From the NCBI RefSeq assembly GCF_000013405.1, contig NC_007759.1, positions 124,001 to 188,000 of the forward strand: 64,000 nt of DNA, given 5' to 3'. Under the pieces are notes generated by a model. The model was not told where the DNA came from and searched no databases. It saw only the letters and a program-made list of their open reading frames with translations. The DNA is from Syntrophus aciditrophicus SB (lineage in GTDB: Bacteria > Desulfobacterota > Syntrophia > Syntrophales > Syntrophaceae). Positions 9,538 to 17,716 of this stretch are shown piece after piece. A program made the translations under genes and the position numbers. Every line of letters starts with the position of its first letter. Position 1 is the first letter of the stretch.

Positions 9538-10394
9538 GCCCGTTTCCCGCTTTCCCGGAAGGCCAGGCGTCTTACGGCAAGAATAACGACGGCGATGAAA
9601 AGATAAAGCACCAGGCCGCAGGCAAAGATGGAGCGAAACTCCGGACTTTCGTAATCGGCGGCGATGACCAGCGCGATGTGGGCCGTCAGCGTGCGCACCG
9701 AGTCCAGAAGCGACCCTGGCGTCGCGATGGAATTTCCCGCAATCATGAGGGATACGAGGGTATCCCCCATCGCCCGGCCGAAAGCCAGAAGAACTCCGAT
9801 GAAGATGCCCTTCCTTGCCAAAGGGATAATAACGTATAAAAGCGTCTGCGCGCGGTTCGCGCCCAGGGAATCGGCGGCGTCGATGTAGGATCGGGGAACC
9901 CGGTCGAAACTGTCGCAGAAAAAGAGGATCATCGTTGGGGCGATCAGGACGCCCAGCATCAGGGACGCGGTGAAAATACACATCCCGGAACCGCTCTGGA
10001 AAAGCTCCCGGATCACAGGAACAAGCAGAAAAATGCCGACAAAGCCATAGATCACGGTGGGAATGCCCGTCATCATCTGAACCATCCTCCGGAAGGCGGC
10101 GCTCAGCGATTTCGGGCCTATGGAACTGATGAGGAACGAACAGCCGAGACTCAACGGAAAGGCAAAAAGCAGACTGAGAAGCGAAATGACCGCAGTGCCG
10201 ACGATCATGGGATAGATCCCGTAAAGCCCCTGCTGAGGCGCCCATGGCTCCGTGAGAAGATAGAACAGCCCGCCACGGAGGAGGGGTAAGGCCATGAACG
10301 CCATGAAACCGAGAATCAGCAGGGTTATGGATGAACTGATTATAGTGGAGAGGAGAAAAATCTTCTCAGCTCCCCGTTCCTTCCAGTCGCTCAT
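9534..10394 (-). CDS. phosphate ABC transporter permease PstC-like
   Basis: A 286-residue permease, partner of PstA. Six predicted membrane segments start with a long helix near residues 18-40; the MTGIPTVIYGFVGIFLLVP loop and GRAMGDTLVSLMIAG region are typical of PstC. It overlaps both neighbours by 4 bp, so pstS-C-A-B should be read as one transcript. Confidence 0.86.
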   Translation of the reverse strand: MSDWKERGAEKIFLLSTIISSSITLLILGFMAFMALPLLRGGLFYLLTEPWAPQQGLYGIYPMIVGTAVISLLSLLFAFPLSLGCSFLISSIGPKSLSAAFRRMVQMMTGIPTVIYGFVGIFLLVPVIRELFQSGSGMCIFTASLMLGVLIAPTMILFFCDSFDRVPRSYIDAADSLGANRAQTLLYVIIPLARKGIFIGVLLAFGRAMGDTLVSLMIAGNSIATPGSLLDSVRTLTAHIALVIAADYESPEFRSIFACGLVLYLFIAVVILAVRRLAFRESGKRA

Positions 10395-11224
10395 GGAAAG
10401 GGAATAAATCCTTCCTTTTCTATAATCTTCCGACCTTCCGGAGTGTACAGGTAATTGATGAAGGCCCTGGTGAGGCCGGTGGGTTCGCCTTTCGTGTTGC
10501 TGTAAAGCCCCCGGACGATCTTGTATTTGCCTTCTTTCACCGTCTTGATCGTCGGGATCACGCCATCCAGGGCGACCGGCGCAACAGTGCGGTCAATGTG
10601 ACCGACGGAAACATAGCCGATGCCGTAAGGATCCTGGGCAATGGCCGATTTCATCGCCCCGTTGGAAACCACCACGTTGGCAACGGGAGCAATAGTCCCC
10701 TTATCCAGCGCTTTTTCCCAGAAAACCTCGCGGGTGCCGCTCGCTTCATCGCGGGTGTAAATGTTTATTTTCCTGTTTTCGCCGCCGACGCTTTTCCAGT
10801 TGTTGATCCGACCCGTGAAGATATCCATCACCTGAGCCTTGGTAAGCGCCTTGACTCTGTTTTTCGGACTGACGACTACACCGACGCCGTCCAGAGCCCA
10901 CTGATGCAGCTTGAGCTGATACCGGGCAATCTCATCGTCAGTCGGTTTTCTTCCCGTGTTCCCGATGTTGACCAGGCCTTCGCCGACCTGCTTGATGCCG
11001 ACCCCGGACCCGCCGGCGGCAATGCTGATCTGGATGTCGGGATAGGCGCTCATGATCCTCTGAGCCGCCTCTTTCATGACCGGGATATGGGCCGTGCCGC
11101 CCGAGATCTTCAACGTCCCCCTCTGTCCCTTGAAGGCGTCCAGTTCTCCCGCGACGCCGCCGGCGGTCAGAACAAACAGGGAAAAGATCATGGCAAGCAC
11201 TGTAACGATACATTTTTTTCTCAT
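10391..11224 (-). CDS. phosphate-binding protein PstS-like
   Basis: A 277-residue periplasmic solute-binding protein. The N-terminus has a Sec signal (MRKKC, then a hydrophobic stretch to about residue 25). The mature part begins with LKISGGTAHIPVM and has AAGGSGVGI, TRDEASGTREVFWEKAL and YVSVGHI, matching the phosphate-binding PBP family. First gene of the operon, so it is probably made in excess over the permease. Specificity for phosphate rests on family resemblance and operon make-up. Confidence 0.86.
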   Translation of the reverse strand: MRKKCIVTVLAMIFSLFVLTAGGVAGELDAFKGQRGTLKISGGTAHIPVMKEAAQRIMSAYPDIQISIAAGGSGVGIKQVGEGLVNIGNTGRKPTDDEIARYQLKLHQWALDGVGVVVSPKNRVKALTKAQVMDIFTGRINNWKSVGGENRKINIYTRDEASGTREVFWEKALDKGTIAPVANVVVSNGAMKSAIAQDPYGIGYVSVGHIDRTVAPVALDGVIPTIKTVKEGKYKIVRGLYSNTKGEPTGLTRAFINYLYTPEGRKIIEKEGFIPFP

Positions 11225-11255
11225 GGCATCCTCCTCTTAATCGGGTGATTTACTT

Positions 11256-11277
11256 CAGTTCATCTGCAGTTCATCTG
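11256..11277 (-). promoter_or_regulatory. tandem 11-bp repeat, possible Pho box
   Basis: Two perfect copies of CAGTTCATCTG stand head to tail, followed after a gap by a similar CTGTTCATGAA near 11290. PhoB sites are direct repeats with an 11-bp period, and this one sits about 32-53 bases upstream of pstS. The repeat unit differs from the enterobacterial box, so the link to PhoB is inference. Confidence 0.4.
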
Positions 11278-11490
11278 CTGACAAACCATCTGTTCATGAA
11301 CGCTCTTAGTATATAACGAAGAGCCATTAGTCAAATTCATCCTCTTTATGCATGGCAGTTCATTATTCCTTTTTGTTATGTGAATTAAATTTTCCCTTCC
11401 CTCTGCTGGCGATCGCCTCCTGATTTCCTCTCAACCGACATCCTCTATAAGAAAAAGGAATAATATAAATCTATTATAAATATTATTGAT

Positions 11491-11519
11491 TTGACGTTAA
11501 TTTCTATTTCTGTTAATCG
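11491..11519 (+). promoter_or_regulatory. putative promoter of the carbohydrate operon
   Basis: TTGACG, a 17-bp spacer and TAATCG form a recognisable sigma-70-type promoter on the plus strand, about 190 bases before the first gene. The -10 box is imperfect. Confidence 0.35.
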
Positions 11520-11707
11520 GCACGCTACATGACAGAAGGATACTTTTTCACTTTTCATTTCGATGGCAAAGACATCATGTTCGACCTGAAACCTGAGTCT
11601 GTTAATCAAAATCCTTCCGCTGTGATCTTGAGGAAATTCATCAAGGGCGTCTATCTTTTTTGCAAGGGTCCATAGAGTTTTATCTAAAGGTGAGGTTTTT
11701 TTCAAAA

Positions 11708-12526
11708 ATGCAGCCACAGATCGCCATGTGCAATATCTTTGACCAGGATGCGGATAAGCTGGCGGAATTCGCCTTTGGGAACGGTTTCTCGGCCATCGAC
11801 TGGTCAATCGATCCCTGTCTGCCGCAGGATCAGTTTCTTTCCCGCATGAAGACACTTTCCGATTTCCAGCTTCGTTATCACTGCCGTTTCTTCGGAGTGG
11901 ACATCGCCTACACTGACCGTCGCGGCGAAGACTCCCTTCATCTCCTGATGAGCACCGTGGAGCAAGTAGCCCAGGCCGGCGGAAGGCACATGACAATCCA
12001 TTCCGGGCTCGGCAATCCGTCCGGGGAAGGGATCGACCTGGCAAAAGCTATCGACAATCTGTCCGTTCTCGTGGAATACGGCAACAGTAACGGTGTGGCC
12101 GTGGCTCTGGAAAACCTGATGACCCCCTTGACCAATGACCCGCGCCTCTTCAATCACATCATTGCAGAAAGCGGTGCGTTCGTGACCATCGATATCGGCC
12201 ATGCCCATGGAGTAAGAAATCTTTATCCGCAAATGAACATCTGCGGCGAGTATGTTCTCCCCAACAGGGATAAGCTCCTGAATGCCCATATTTATCATAC
12301 GGAACTGGAAGGGTATGGACACATTGCTCCCGAGAGTCTTACGGACATCTCCAGCCGTCTGGATCTCCTTGGGATGGCGGAATCCTGTGACTGGTGGGTT
12401 ATTGAACTGATGAGTCCGGAGAAAGTTCTCTCCACTCGAGACCTTCTCGTGAGCTACCTCGATTGCCGCTCCCTCCTGTCTGTCGGGGAACAGCAGAAGC
12501 AGCCGCTGGCCCTGTTTGCCGCGTAA
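11708..12526 (+). CDS. xylose isomerase-like TIM barrel protein
   Basis: A 272-residue protein resembling the sugar phosphate isomerase/AP-endonuclease family 2 barrel. Metal-binding features of that fold are visible: MTIHSGLGNPSGEG, ALENLMTP with its Glu, TIDIGHAHGV and LLNAHIYHTELEGYGH. It may isomerise or epimerise a sugar or hydroxy acid; the substrate is unknown. I chose the ATG at 11708, preceded by AAAGGTGAGG at a slightly long spacing; a TTG at 11660 is also in frame. It leads a cluster of phosphosugar genes, which favours a carbohydrate role over DNA repair. Confidence 0.7.
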   Translation: MQPQIAMCNIFDQDADKLAEFAFGNGFSAIDWSIDPCLPQDQFLSRMKTLSDFQLRYHCRFFGVDIAYTDRRGEDSLHLLMSTVEQVAQAGGRHMTIHSGLGNPSGEGIDLAKAIDNLSVLVEYGNSNGVAVALENLMTPLTNDPRLFNHIIAESGAFVTIDIGHAHGVRNLYPQMNICGEYVLPNRDKLLNAHIYHTELEGYGHIAPESLTDISSRLDLLGMAESCDWWVIELMSPEKVLSTRDLLVSYLDCRSLLSVGEQQKQPLALFAA

Positions 12527-12569
12527 GAAATCCCAGGGCTGACCGGAGAATCTTTCCCAGGGAGTTGAC

Positions 12570-13871
12570 ATGCGCTGCATCCTTCTTCTTCTCGACGGTC
12601 TCGGTGACCGGAGCCATCCCGTTCTGGACGGCCAAACCCCCCTCCAGGCCGCCGACACCCCCAATCTCGACAAAATCGCGGCAATCGGCATGAACGGGCT
12701 TTTTCATTCCCATCTCCAAGGCGCGGCATTGCCGAGCGAACTGGCCCACTTTCTCATGTTCGGGTATCGCCTGGAGGAATTTCCCGGCCGGGGTGTGGTC
12801 GAAGCGCTTGGGGAAGGTCTCGATGTCCACGAGGGGGATGCGGCCCTCCTGGCCCGGATCTTTTCCGTGGTCAGGGACGGGAACACCCTCGTTCTCCATC
12901 ATGAGAATCCGAAGCTGGACCGGGAAAGCTGTCAAATTCTCCATGAAGCGGTCGGACGCTTCAGCCGGGACGGCATTTCAGTGGAGTTTCTGCCCACCAG
13001 AGGGATCGCAGGCATCCTCCTGCTCCGTGGGGACGTATTGAGCGCTATCACCGATTCCAATCCGATTGCCGAAGGGCGTCCTCTCATGCAGGTCCTTCCC
13101 TTGCGATCCAAGGTCGAGGATCCCCGCGCCCGAAAAACCGCCGAGGTCCTCAATGCCTATCTCCGCTGGAGCCACCAGACGCTCTCGGAACACCCTCTCA
13201 ACAAAAACCGGAAAGAACAGGGGCTTCCCCCCATCAACGCCGTCGGCACCCAGCGGGCCGGGATGCTGGGCAGACTGCCTTCGTTTTCGGAAAAGTGGGG
13301 GCTCAAGGGGTTGATGATCGCCTCCGGTGCGGTTTACCACGGTATCGGTCAGGTGATCGGCATGGATATCCGGAAGGTCGGAGATACAAACGACCCAGGC
13401 CGGGATCTTCGAGAGCGGCTCGAAAGGGCGCATCGGGCTCGGGAATATGATTTCATCCACGTCCATACCAAAGTCACGGACGAGGCGGGCCACACGAGAA
13501 ATCCCCTGATCAAGAAAAGGGTCATCGAGGCGGTCGACTCGGCGCTGGACTACGCCGTTGAAGAAATCATCCCCGATGATGACGTCCTTTTCATCGTGAC
13601 CGCCGATCATTCCACCGCCTCCTCCGGAACCATGATCCATACCGGCGAGAGCGTGCCGCTGGTCATGACCGGCAAATACGTGCGGAGGGATGACGTCCGG
13701 AATTTCGACGAGGTCAGCTGCGCCGCCGGCGGGCTCAGCCTCGTCCGGGGAAAGGAGCTCATGTATCTGGTGCTCAACTTCCTGGATCGGGGAAAACTCT
13801 GGGGGCTCATGGATTCGCCCGATGACCAGCCGTTCACGCCGGGCCGATACAGCCCTCTGCTGGTGGACTGA
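12570..13871 (+). CDS. 2,3-bisphosphoglycerate-independent phosphoglycerate mutase, archaeal type (ApgM-like)
   Basis: A 433-residue member of the alkaline-phosphatase superfamily related to ApgM, which interconverts 2- and 3-phosphoglycerate. The N-terminal LLLLDGLGDR holds the first metal Asp, ALPSELAHFLMFGY contains a candidate nucleophile Ser, HVHTKVTDEAGH and TADHSTASS supply further metal ligands. A ribosome site (GGGAG) precedes the ATG. Family members can act on related phosphonates, so glycolytic function is probable, not proved. It is 4 bases from the trehalose-type gene and likely co-transcribed with it. Confidence 0.78.
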   Translation: MRCILLLLDGLGDRSHPVLDGQTPLQAADTPNLDKIAAIGMNGLFHSHLQGAALPSELAHFLMFGYRLEEFPGRGVVEALGEGLDVHEGDAALLARIFSVVRDGNTLVLHHENPKLDRESCQILHEAVGRFSRDGISVEFLPTRGIAGILLLRGDVLSAITDSNPIAEGRPLMQVLPLRSKVEDPRARKTAEVLNAYLRWSHQTLSEHPLNKNRKEQGLPPINAVGTQRAGMLGRLPSFSEKWGLKGLMIASGAVYHGIGQVIGMDIRKVGDTNDPGRDLRERLERAHRAREYDFIHVHTKVTDEAGHTRNPLIKKRVIEAVDSALDYAVEEIIPDDDVLFIVTADHSTASSGTMIHTGESVPLVMTGKYVRRDDVRNFDEVSCAAGGLSLVRGKELMYLVLNFLDRGKLWGLMDSPDDQPFTPGRYSPLLVD

Positions 13872-13875
13872 ACCC

Positions 13876-16068
13876 ATGAAATGGCTGTTCCCACTGGACG
13901 TCCAGCTTTCCGGGAGAGGCGACAAGTTCCGGGGCGGGCTCATTGTCGCTTCCAACCGGGAACCGTACGCACACCGAATGACCGATCAGGGATTGCAACT
14001 GGAATTCTCTGTTGGCGGGGTCGTTTCAGCCCTCGATACGGTCCTGCGGGTGACAGGGGGAACATGGGTTGCCTGGGGAAGCGGCAGCGGCGACCGGGAG
14101 GGGGCGGATGCCGGTGGCCGTCTGTGGGTCCCGCCGGAAAACCCGGCCTATACCCTCAGAAGAATCTGGCTTTCCGCGGCAGCGGTGGAAAATTATTATC
14201 ACGGGTTCTGCAATCTGGTCCTCTGGCCGCTCTTTCATGACGAAACGGATCGTATCGTCTACGCTCCCCCTTTCTGGGCGGAGTATGAAAAGACCAACCG
14301 GGTGTTTGCCGAAGCGATTCTCGAAGAATGCAGGGCGGATTCCACGATCTGGATCCATGACTATCACCTCTGCCTCGTTCCCCGGATGCTACGCGGGGTG
14401 TCCCCGGATCGGACCATCGCCCATTTCTGGCACATACCCTGGCCCGAGCGGGAACTGTTCGCCTGTGCCCCCCATGGCGAAGAAATCCTTGCCGGGCTTC
14501 TCGGAAATGACCTTCTCGGCTTTCAGATTCCTCTCTATGCAGGGAATTTCATGGCCTGTGCCGCGGCATGTCTCGGTGCGGGCATCGATTACGATGCCAT
14601 GACCGTTGCCTGGGAGGGGCGCATCACCCGGATTCGGCGCCTCAGGGAAAAATACCGTCTGCCCCGGCGTGTCGGCCTTGCGGTCGACCGGCTCGACTAC
14701 ACCAAGGGAATCGTTCAGCGACTCCGGGCGCTTGAGCTTTTTTTCCGAGACAACCCTGACTTCCGGGGGAAATTTTCCTTCATTCAGGTTGCCGTCATGA
14801 CTCGGAACGGGGAGCCGTACCTGCGCCACCGCCGGGAAGTCGAGAACCGAATCGCCCGAATCAACGCGGAGTTCGGCACGGCGGACTGGAGACCGATCAT
14901 CTATTTCAAAAACAAACTAGATCAGCAGGATCTTGTTGCCTGTTACCGGATGGCGGATGTGGCCGTCATCACCCCGCTTCGTGACGGGATGAACCTGGTG
15001 GCGAAGGAATATGTGGCCTCCAGGGGAGACGGGGACGGCGTCCTGATCCTGGGCAGACAGGCCGGCGCAGCCGCCGAACTGACCGAGTCGATTCTTGTCG
15101 ATCCAACTGATATCGAGGCATGCGCCGCCGCCATCCATGAGGCTCTCACTCTGTCCAGCGGGGAGAAAAAAAAGCGGATGACGCAGTTAAGGGAACAGGT
15201 GCAGGGGAATACGGTTTATTCCTGGGTCGGCGACATCCTCGATGAGCTTTCCCTCCTCCCCGTCACGAAACAGGGAGGAAAACATGCCCTCGCGCATGAG
15301 GATGAAATCGCCGCCCGCCTTGCCGGGCGGGAACTCTTTCTCTGCCTGGATTTCGACGGCACTCTCGCCCCCATCGTGGAGCAGCCGGAACTGGCGGCCA
15401 TACCGGACGATATCCGCCTCCTCCTCGCCGTGCTGCAGGAGCATTATCCTGTCGCAGTGATCAGCGGCAGAAGCCTTGACGACATCAGGAATCGTGTGGG
15501 TTTGCCGGGCCTTGTGTATGCGGGGAGCCATGGGGCGGAGACGGAAAAGGGAACGGGCGGCGACGGCGGCCGCGCCGCACTGGATGCATTTCTCGCCGCG
15601 GTGCACCAGGCATTGGCCTGCCTTCCCGGGGTTCAGATAGAGGACAAGGGATTGACGGTCAGCATCCATTTCAGGCGGATAGCGCCGGTGCTTCTGGAGA
15701 ATTTCCTGGATTCTTTCCAGGGGATTGCCCGGAAGTTTGTGGGAACGGTCAGTGTGATCGAAGGGAGAAAGGTCTTCGAGATCCGGCCGCAGGGGGCAAC
15801 CGGCAAAGGGGACGCAGTGCGGCAGCTACTGGAGGGAATAGGTAAAGGAGGGCTTCCGGTCTATATGGGAGATGACACGAACGATGAAGAAGCGTTCCGG
15901 GCGGTTCGGGGGAATGGGATAACCGTCGCCGTCGGGGGAAGCACGGAGGCGGAATTCTATTTGAGGAACCAGGGGGAGGTCAGGAAATTCCTCGCGTTGC
16001 TGGCCCGGATCTCACTTCCCGATGAAAAACAATGCTACGCAGTGGACGAAGGGGGTACAACAAAATGA
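13876..16068 (+). CDS. fused trehalose-6-phosphate synthase/phosphatase (OtsA-OtsB)
   Basis: A 730-residue two-domain enzyme. Residues 1 to about 480 form a GT20 glycosyltransferase: SNREPY, GGVVSALD, IWIHDYHLCLVPRML, VDRLDYTKGIVQRL and DGMNLVAKEYV are all present. From about 485 a HAD phosphatase follows with LDFDGTLAP, ISGRSLDDI and GDDTNDEEAF. Together they would make trehalose from UDP-glucose and glucose-6-phosphate in one protein, an osmolyte route. The ATG at 13876 is chosen because the GT20 fold begins there, though the frame is open further upstream. A glucosylglycerol-type product cannot be excluded. The stop overlaps the next start. Confidence 0.85.
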   Translation: MKWLFPLDVQLSGRGDKFRGGLIVASNREPYAHRMTDQGLQLEFSVGGVVSALDTVLRVTGGTWVAWGSGSGDREGADAGGRLWVPPENPAYTLRRIWLSAAAVENYYHGFCNLVLWPLFHDETDRIVYAPPFWAEYEKTNRVFAEAILEECRADSTIWIHDYHLCLVPRMLRGVSPDRTIAHFWHIPWPERELFACAPHGEEILAGLLGNDLLGFQIPLYAGNFMACAAACLGAGIDYDAMTVAWEGRITRIRRLREKYRLPRRVGLAVDRLDYTKGIVQRLRALELFFRDNPDFRGKFSFIQVAVMTRNGEPYLRHRREVENRIARINAEFGTADWRPIIYFKNKLDQQDLVACYRMADVAVITPLRDGMNLVAKEYVASRGDGDGVLILGRQAGAAAELTESILVDPTDIEACAAAIHEALTLSSGEKKKRMTQLREQVQGNTVYSWVGDILDELSLLPVTKQGGKHALAHEDEIAARLAGRELFLCLDFDGTLAPIVEQPELAAIPDDIRLLLAVLQEHYPVAVISGRSLDDIRNRVGLPGLVYAGSHGAETEKGTGGDGGRAALDAFLAAVHQALACLPGVQIEDKGLTVSIHFRRIAPVLLENFLDSFQGIARKFVGTVSVIEGRKVFEIRPQGATGKGDAVRQLLEGIGKGGLPVYMGDDTNDEEAFRAVRGNGITVAVGGSTEAEFYLRNQGEVRKFLALLARISLPDEKQCYAVDEGGTTK

Positions 16069-16658
16069 TCGGCGAGACGGTTCCGAAGATCGAAACAGGG
16101 GTCATCCATGGCCGCTTTCAGGTGTTTCATAACGACCACCTAAAGTACCTTCTCGCCGGAATGCGACTCTGTCGGCACCTGTTTGTGGGCATCACCAACC
16201 CGGATCCGAAGCTGACCATGGAAGAAACCGTGGATAAGAAGCGTAGCAGTTCCCTCGCCAATCCGCTCACTTACTATGAACGTTATGTCATGATCCGTAC
16301 CGTACTGGAAGAGGCCGGCATCGAGTCGTCACACTTTTCCATCGTTCCTCTCCCCATCAACCTTCCCGAGTTATACCGATGCTATGTTCCCATGGACGCC
16401 GTTTTTTTCCTTTCCATCTATGACGACTGGGGAAGGAAAAAGCTGAATTACTTCCATTTGTTAGGGCTTAAAACTCATGTCCTGTGGGAAGTGCCCCTGG
16501 AGGCAAAGGGAATCAGTGCGGAAGACGTCCGCAACCGGATGATTCACGGTGAACCGTGGGAACATCTCGTGCCTCCCTGCGTGGCACACCTCATGAAGAA
16601 ATGGGACATCCCCGCCCGGCTCCGGAATATTTCGGAGCTGACTCAGACCAATCCATGA
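16065..16658 (+). CDS. nicotinamide-nucleotide adenylyltransferase-like protein
   Basis: A 197-residue nucleotidyltransferase-fold protein. GRFQVFHNDH is the (T/H)xGH-type ATP motif in the archaeal NMN adenylyltransferase arrangement, and VGITNPDPK and the YYERYVMI region follow that family. The usual C-terminal ISSTxIR-like motif is altered (SAEDVRNRMIHG), which is also seen in archaeal forms. It may make NAD or adenylylate or cytidylylate another phosphate compound; the company of sugar enzymes leaves the substrate open. The start overlaps the otsAB stop (ATGA). Confidence 0.68.
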   Translation: MIGETVPKIETGVIHGRFQVFHNDHLKYLLAGMRLCRHLFVGITNPDPKLTMEETVDKKRSSSLANPLTYYERYVMIRTVLEEAGIESSHFSIVPLPINLPELYRCYVPMDAVFFLSIYDDWGRKKLNYFHLLGLKTHVLWEVPLEAKGISAEDVRNRMIHGEPWEHLVPPCVAHLMKKWDIPARLRNISELTQTNP

Positions 16659-16738
16659 AGCAGGTGTTGACAACGCCGCTGTAATCGGAGAAGTTGTGGA
16701 TGAGCCTAAGAGAACAATTATCTTGAGGTGAAGAAAGA

Positions 16739-17209
16739 TTGATAGAGATTGATATCCCTGGAAAGGGCGTTTACAGGTTCGAACATCTGGTCCTGGACCT
16801 TAACGGAACGATTTCCCTGGACGGCGCTGTCATTGAAGGAGTTCCCAAAAGACTTGAATCGCTGCGCCGACTGGTCGACATCGTCATCATCACGGCGGAT
16901 ACCCAGGGTAAAGCTAAGGAATTGGGCCAGGATCTTCGCGTTGAAATCCACATTCTCCATCCGGGCGATGAACAGGAGCAGAAGCTCAGACTGGTGCGGC
17001 AGTTGGGCAGGGATTCCACCGTTTCCATGGGAAACGGCGCAAACGACGTTTCGATGTTGAAGGAATCCATTCTGGGAATCTGCATCATCGGACCTGAAGG
17101 CGCCTCTTCGGAGGCAATTGCCTGCTGTGATCTTGTCATAGTCGATATTAACGCCGCCCTGGACCTGCTGCTGAAATCTCACCGGCTGATTGCAACGCTG
17201 CGCAGATAG
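16739..17209 (+). CDS. HAD-family phosphatase, soluble P-type ATPase-like (COG4087 type)
   Basis: A 156-residue HAD hydrolase. LDLNGTISLDG carries the nucleophile Asp in the DxNGT form typical of this soluble relative of P-type ATPase domains, VIITADTQGKA is motif II and MGNGANDVSML is motif IV. The start is a TTG with GAGGTG eight bases upstream. It probably ends the carbohydrate operon and could hydrolyse a small phosphate ester, but the substrate is not evident. Confidence 0.72.
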   Translation: MIEIDIPGKGVYRFEHLVLDLNGTISLDGAVIEGVPKRLESLRRLVDIVIITADTQGKAKELGQDLRVEIHILHPGDEQEQKLRLVRQLGRDSTVSMGNGANDVSMLKESILGICIIGPEGASSEAIACCDLVIVDINAALDLLLKSHRLIATLRR

Positions 17210-17240
17210 GAACAAAGTCAGAACTGCGTTAATATTCAAC

Positions 17241-17256
17241 TGTAAAAAATTTTACA
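17241..17256. promoter_or_regulatory. AT-rich inverted repeat
   Basis: TGTAAAA and TTTTACA form a perfect 7-bp inverted repeat around two A. It lies 32 bases after the HAD gene. It looks like an operator half-site pair but no gene starts nearby, so its role is unknown. Confidence 0.2.
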
Positions 17257-17355
17257 ATACCATTCTTCCGTCGGATTCAGCCTTATCAAGCATATTCCTC
17301 AAGGCATCTCGTTTCCCGTGCCCGGATGTCCGACATGGTGTTCTTTTTTTGAGTA

Positions 17356-17481
17356 TTACTTAAAAATCAGAGAGTAATATTGCTCATGCCGGTCTGCAAG
17401 TGCCTCAAGACTGAAATGCTTATGCACGAAGACTCTGCCTTCTTCTCCCATTGCCTTTCTCTTTATTCCGTCTGTTAAACT
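17356..17481 (-). pseudogene. glycosyltransferase (GT4-like) C-terminal remnant
   Basis: The minus strand reads about 40 residues that match the tail of many GT4 glycosyltransferases: a KRKAMGEEGR segment, then FVHKHFSLEALADRHEQYY, then a stop at 17356-17358. An in-frame TGA closes it upstream and no catalytic domain is present. It appears to be the last trace of a deleted gene. The call rests on the typical MGE-GR...FS-E-LAD--E-YY spacing. Confidence 0.5.
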
Positions 17482-17597
17482 TCAGTTCGTGTAAATGGAA
17501 TTTTTAGAAAGAAATAACTCAACATACGTTTTCGTAAAAAAAAGATCGTCACCTCTTAATCGGTTTGCGGAATGATCGATCGGGGACACAACACACC

Positions 17598-17638
17598 AAA
17601 AAAAACAAGGACTTAACATGATATCTGCCAAGTCCTTG
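17598..17638 (-). terminator. terminator of the hdrA-mvhD operon
   Basis: CAAGGACTT at 17606-17614 and AAGTCCTTG at 17630-17638 form a perfect 9-bp stem with a 15-nt loop. On the minus strand the stem is followed by eight T (A tract 17598-17605). It lies about 80 bases after the end of the MvhD-like gene. Confidence 0.75.
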
Positions 17639-17716
17639 CCTGTGGTTCATCCGGACGGAATTGAAATCACGCCCTGGTCTAAGTAATCTTGCTTTCCTAA
17701 ATACTCTTATTTGTTT

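Larger units (their letters stand above)
11225..11707. other. divergent regulatory region pst / carbohydrate operon
   Basis: The 480 bases between the two divergent operons hold no gene. They contain tandem 11-bp repeats close to pstS, a very AT-rich centre, and a plausible plus-strand promoter; both sites are listed separately. Confidence 0.5.

Noticed and set aside
9538-10245. N-terminal extension of PstA by about 236 residues
   Set aside because: The extension is antisense-like in composition and overlaps pstC in another frame; the ATG at 9537 gives normal length and a 4-bp overlap.
16775-16786. tRNA T-loop-like GGTTCGAAC
   Set aside because: It lies within the conserved start of the HAD gene and no tRNA cloverleaf can be built around it.
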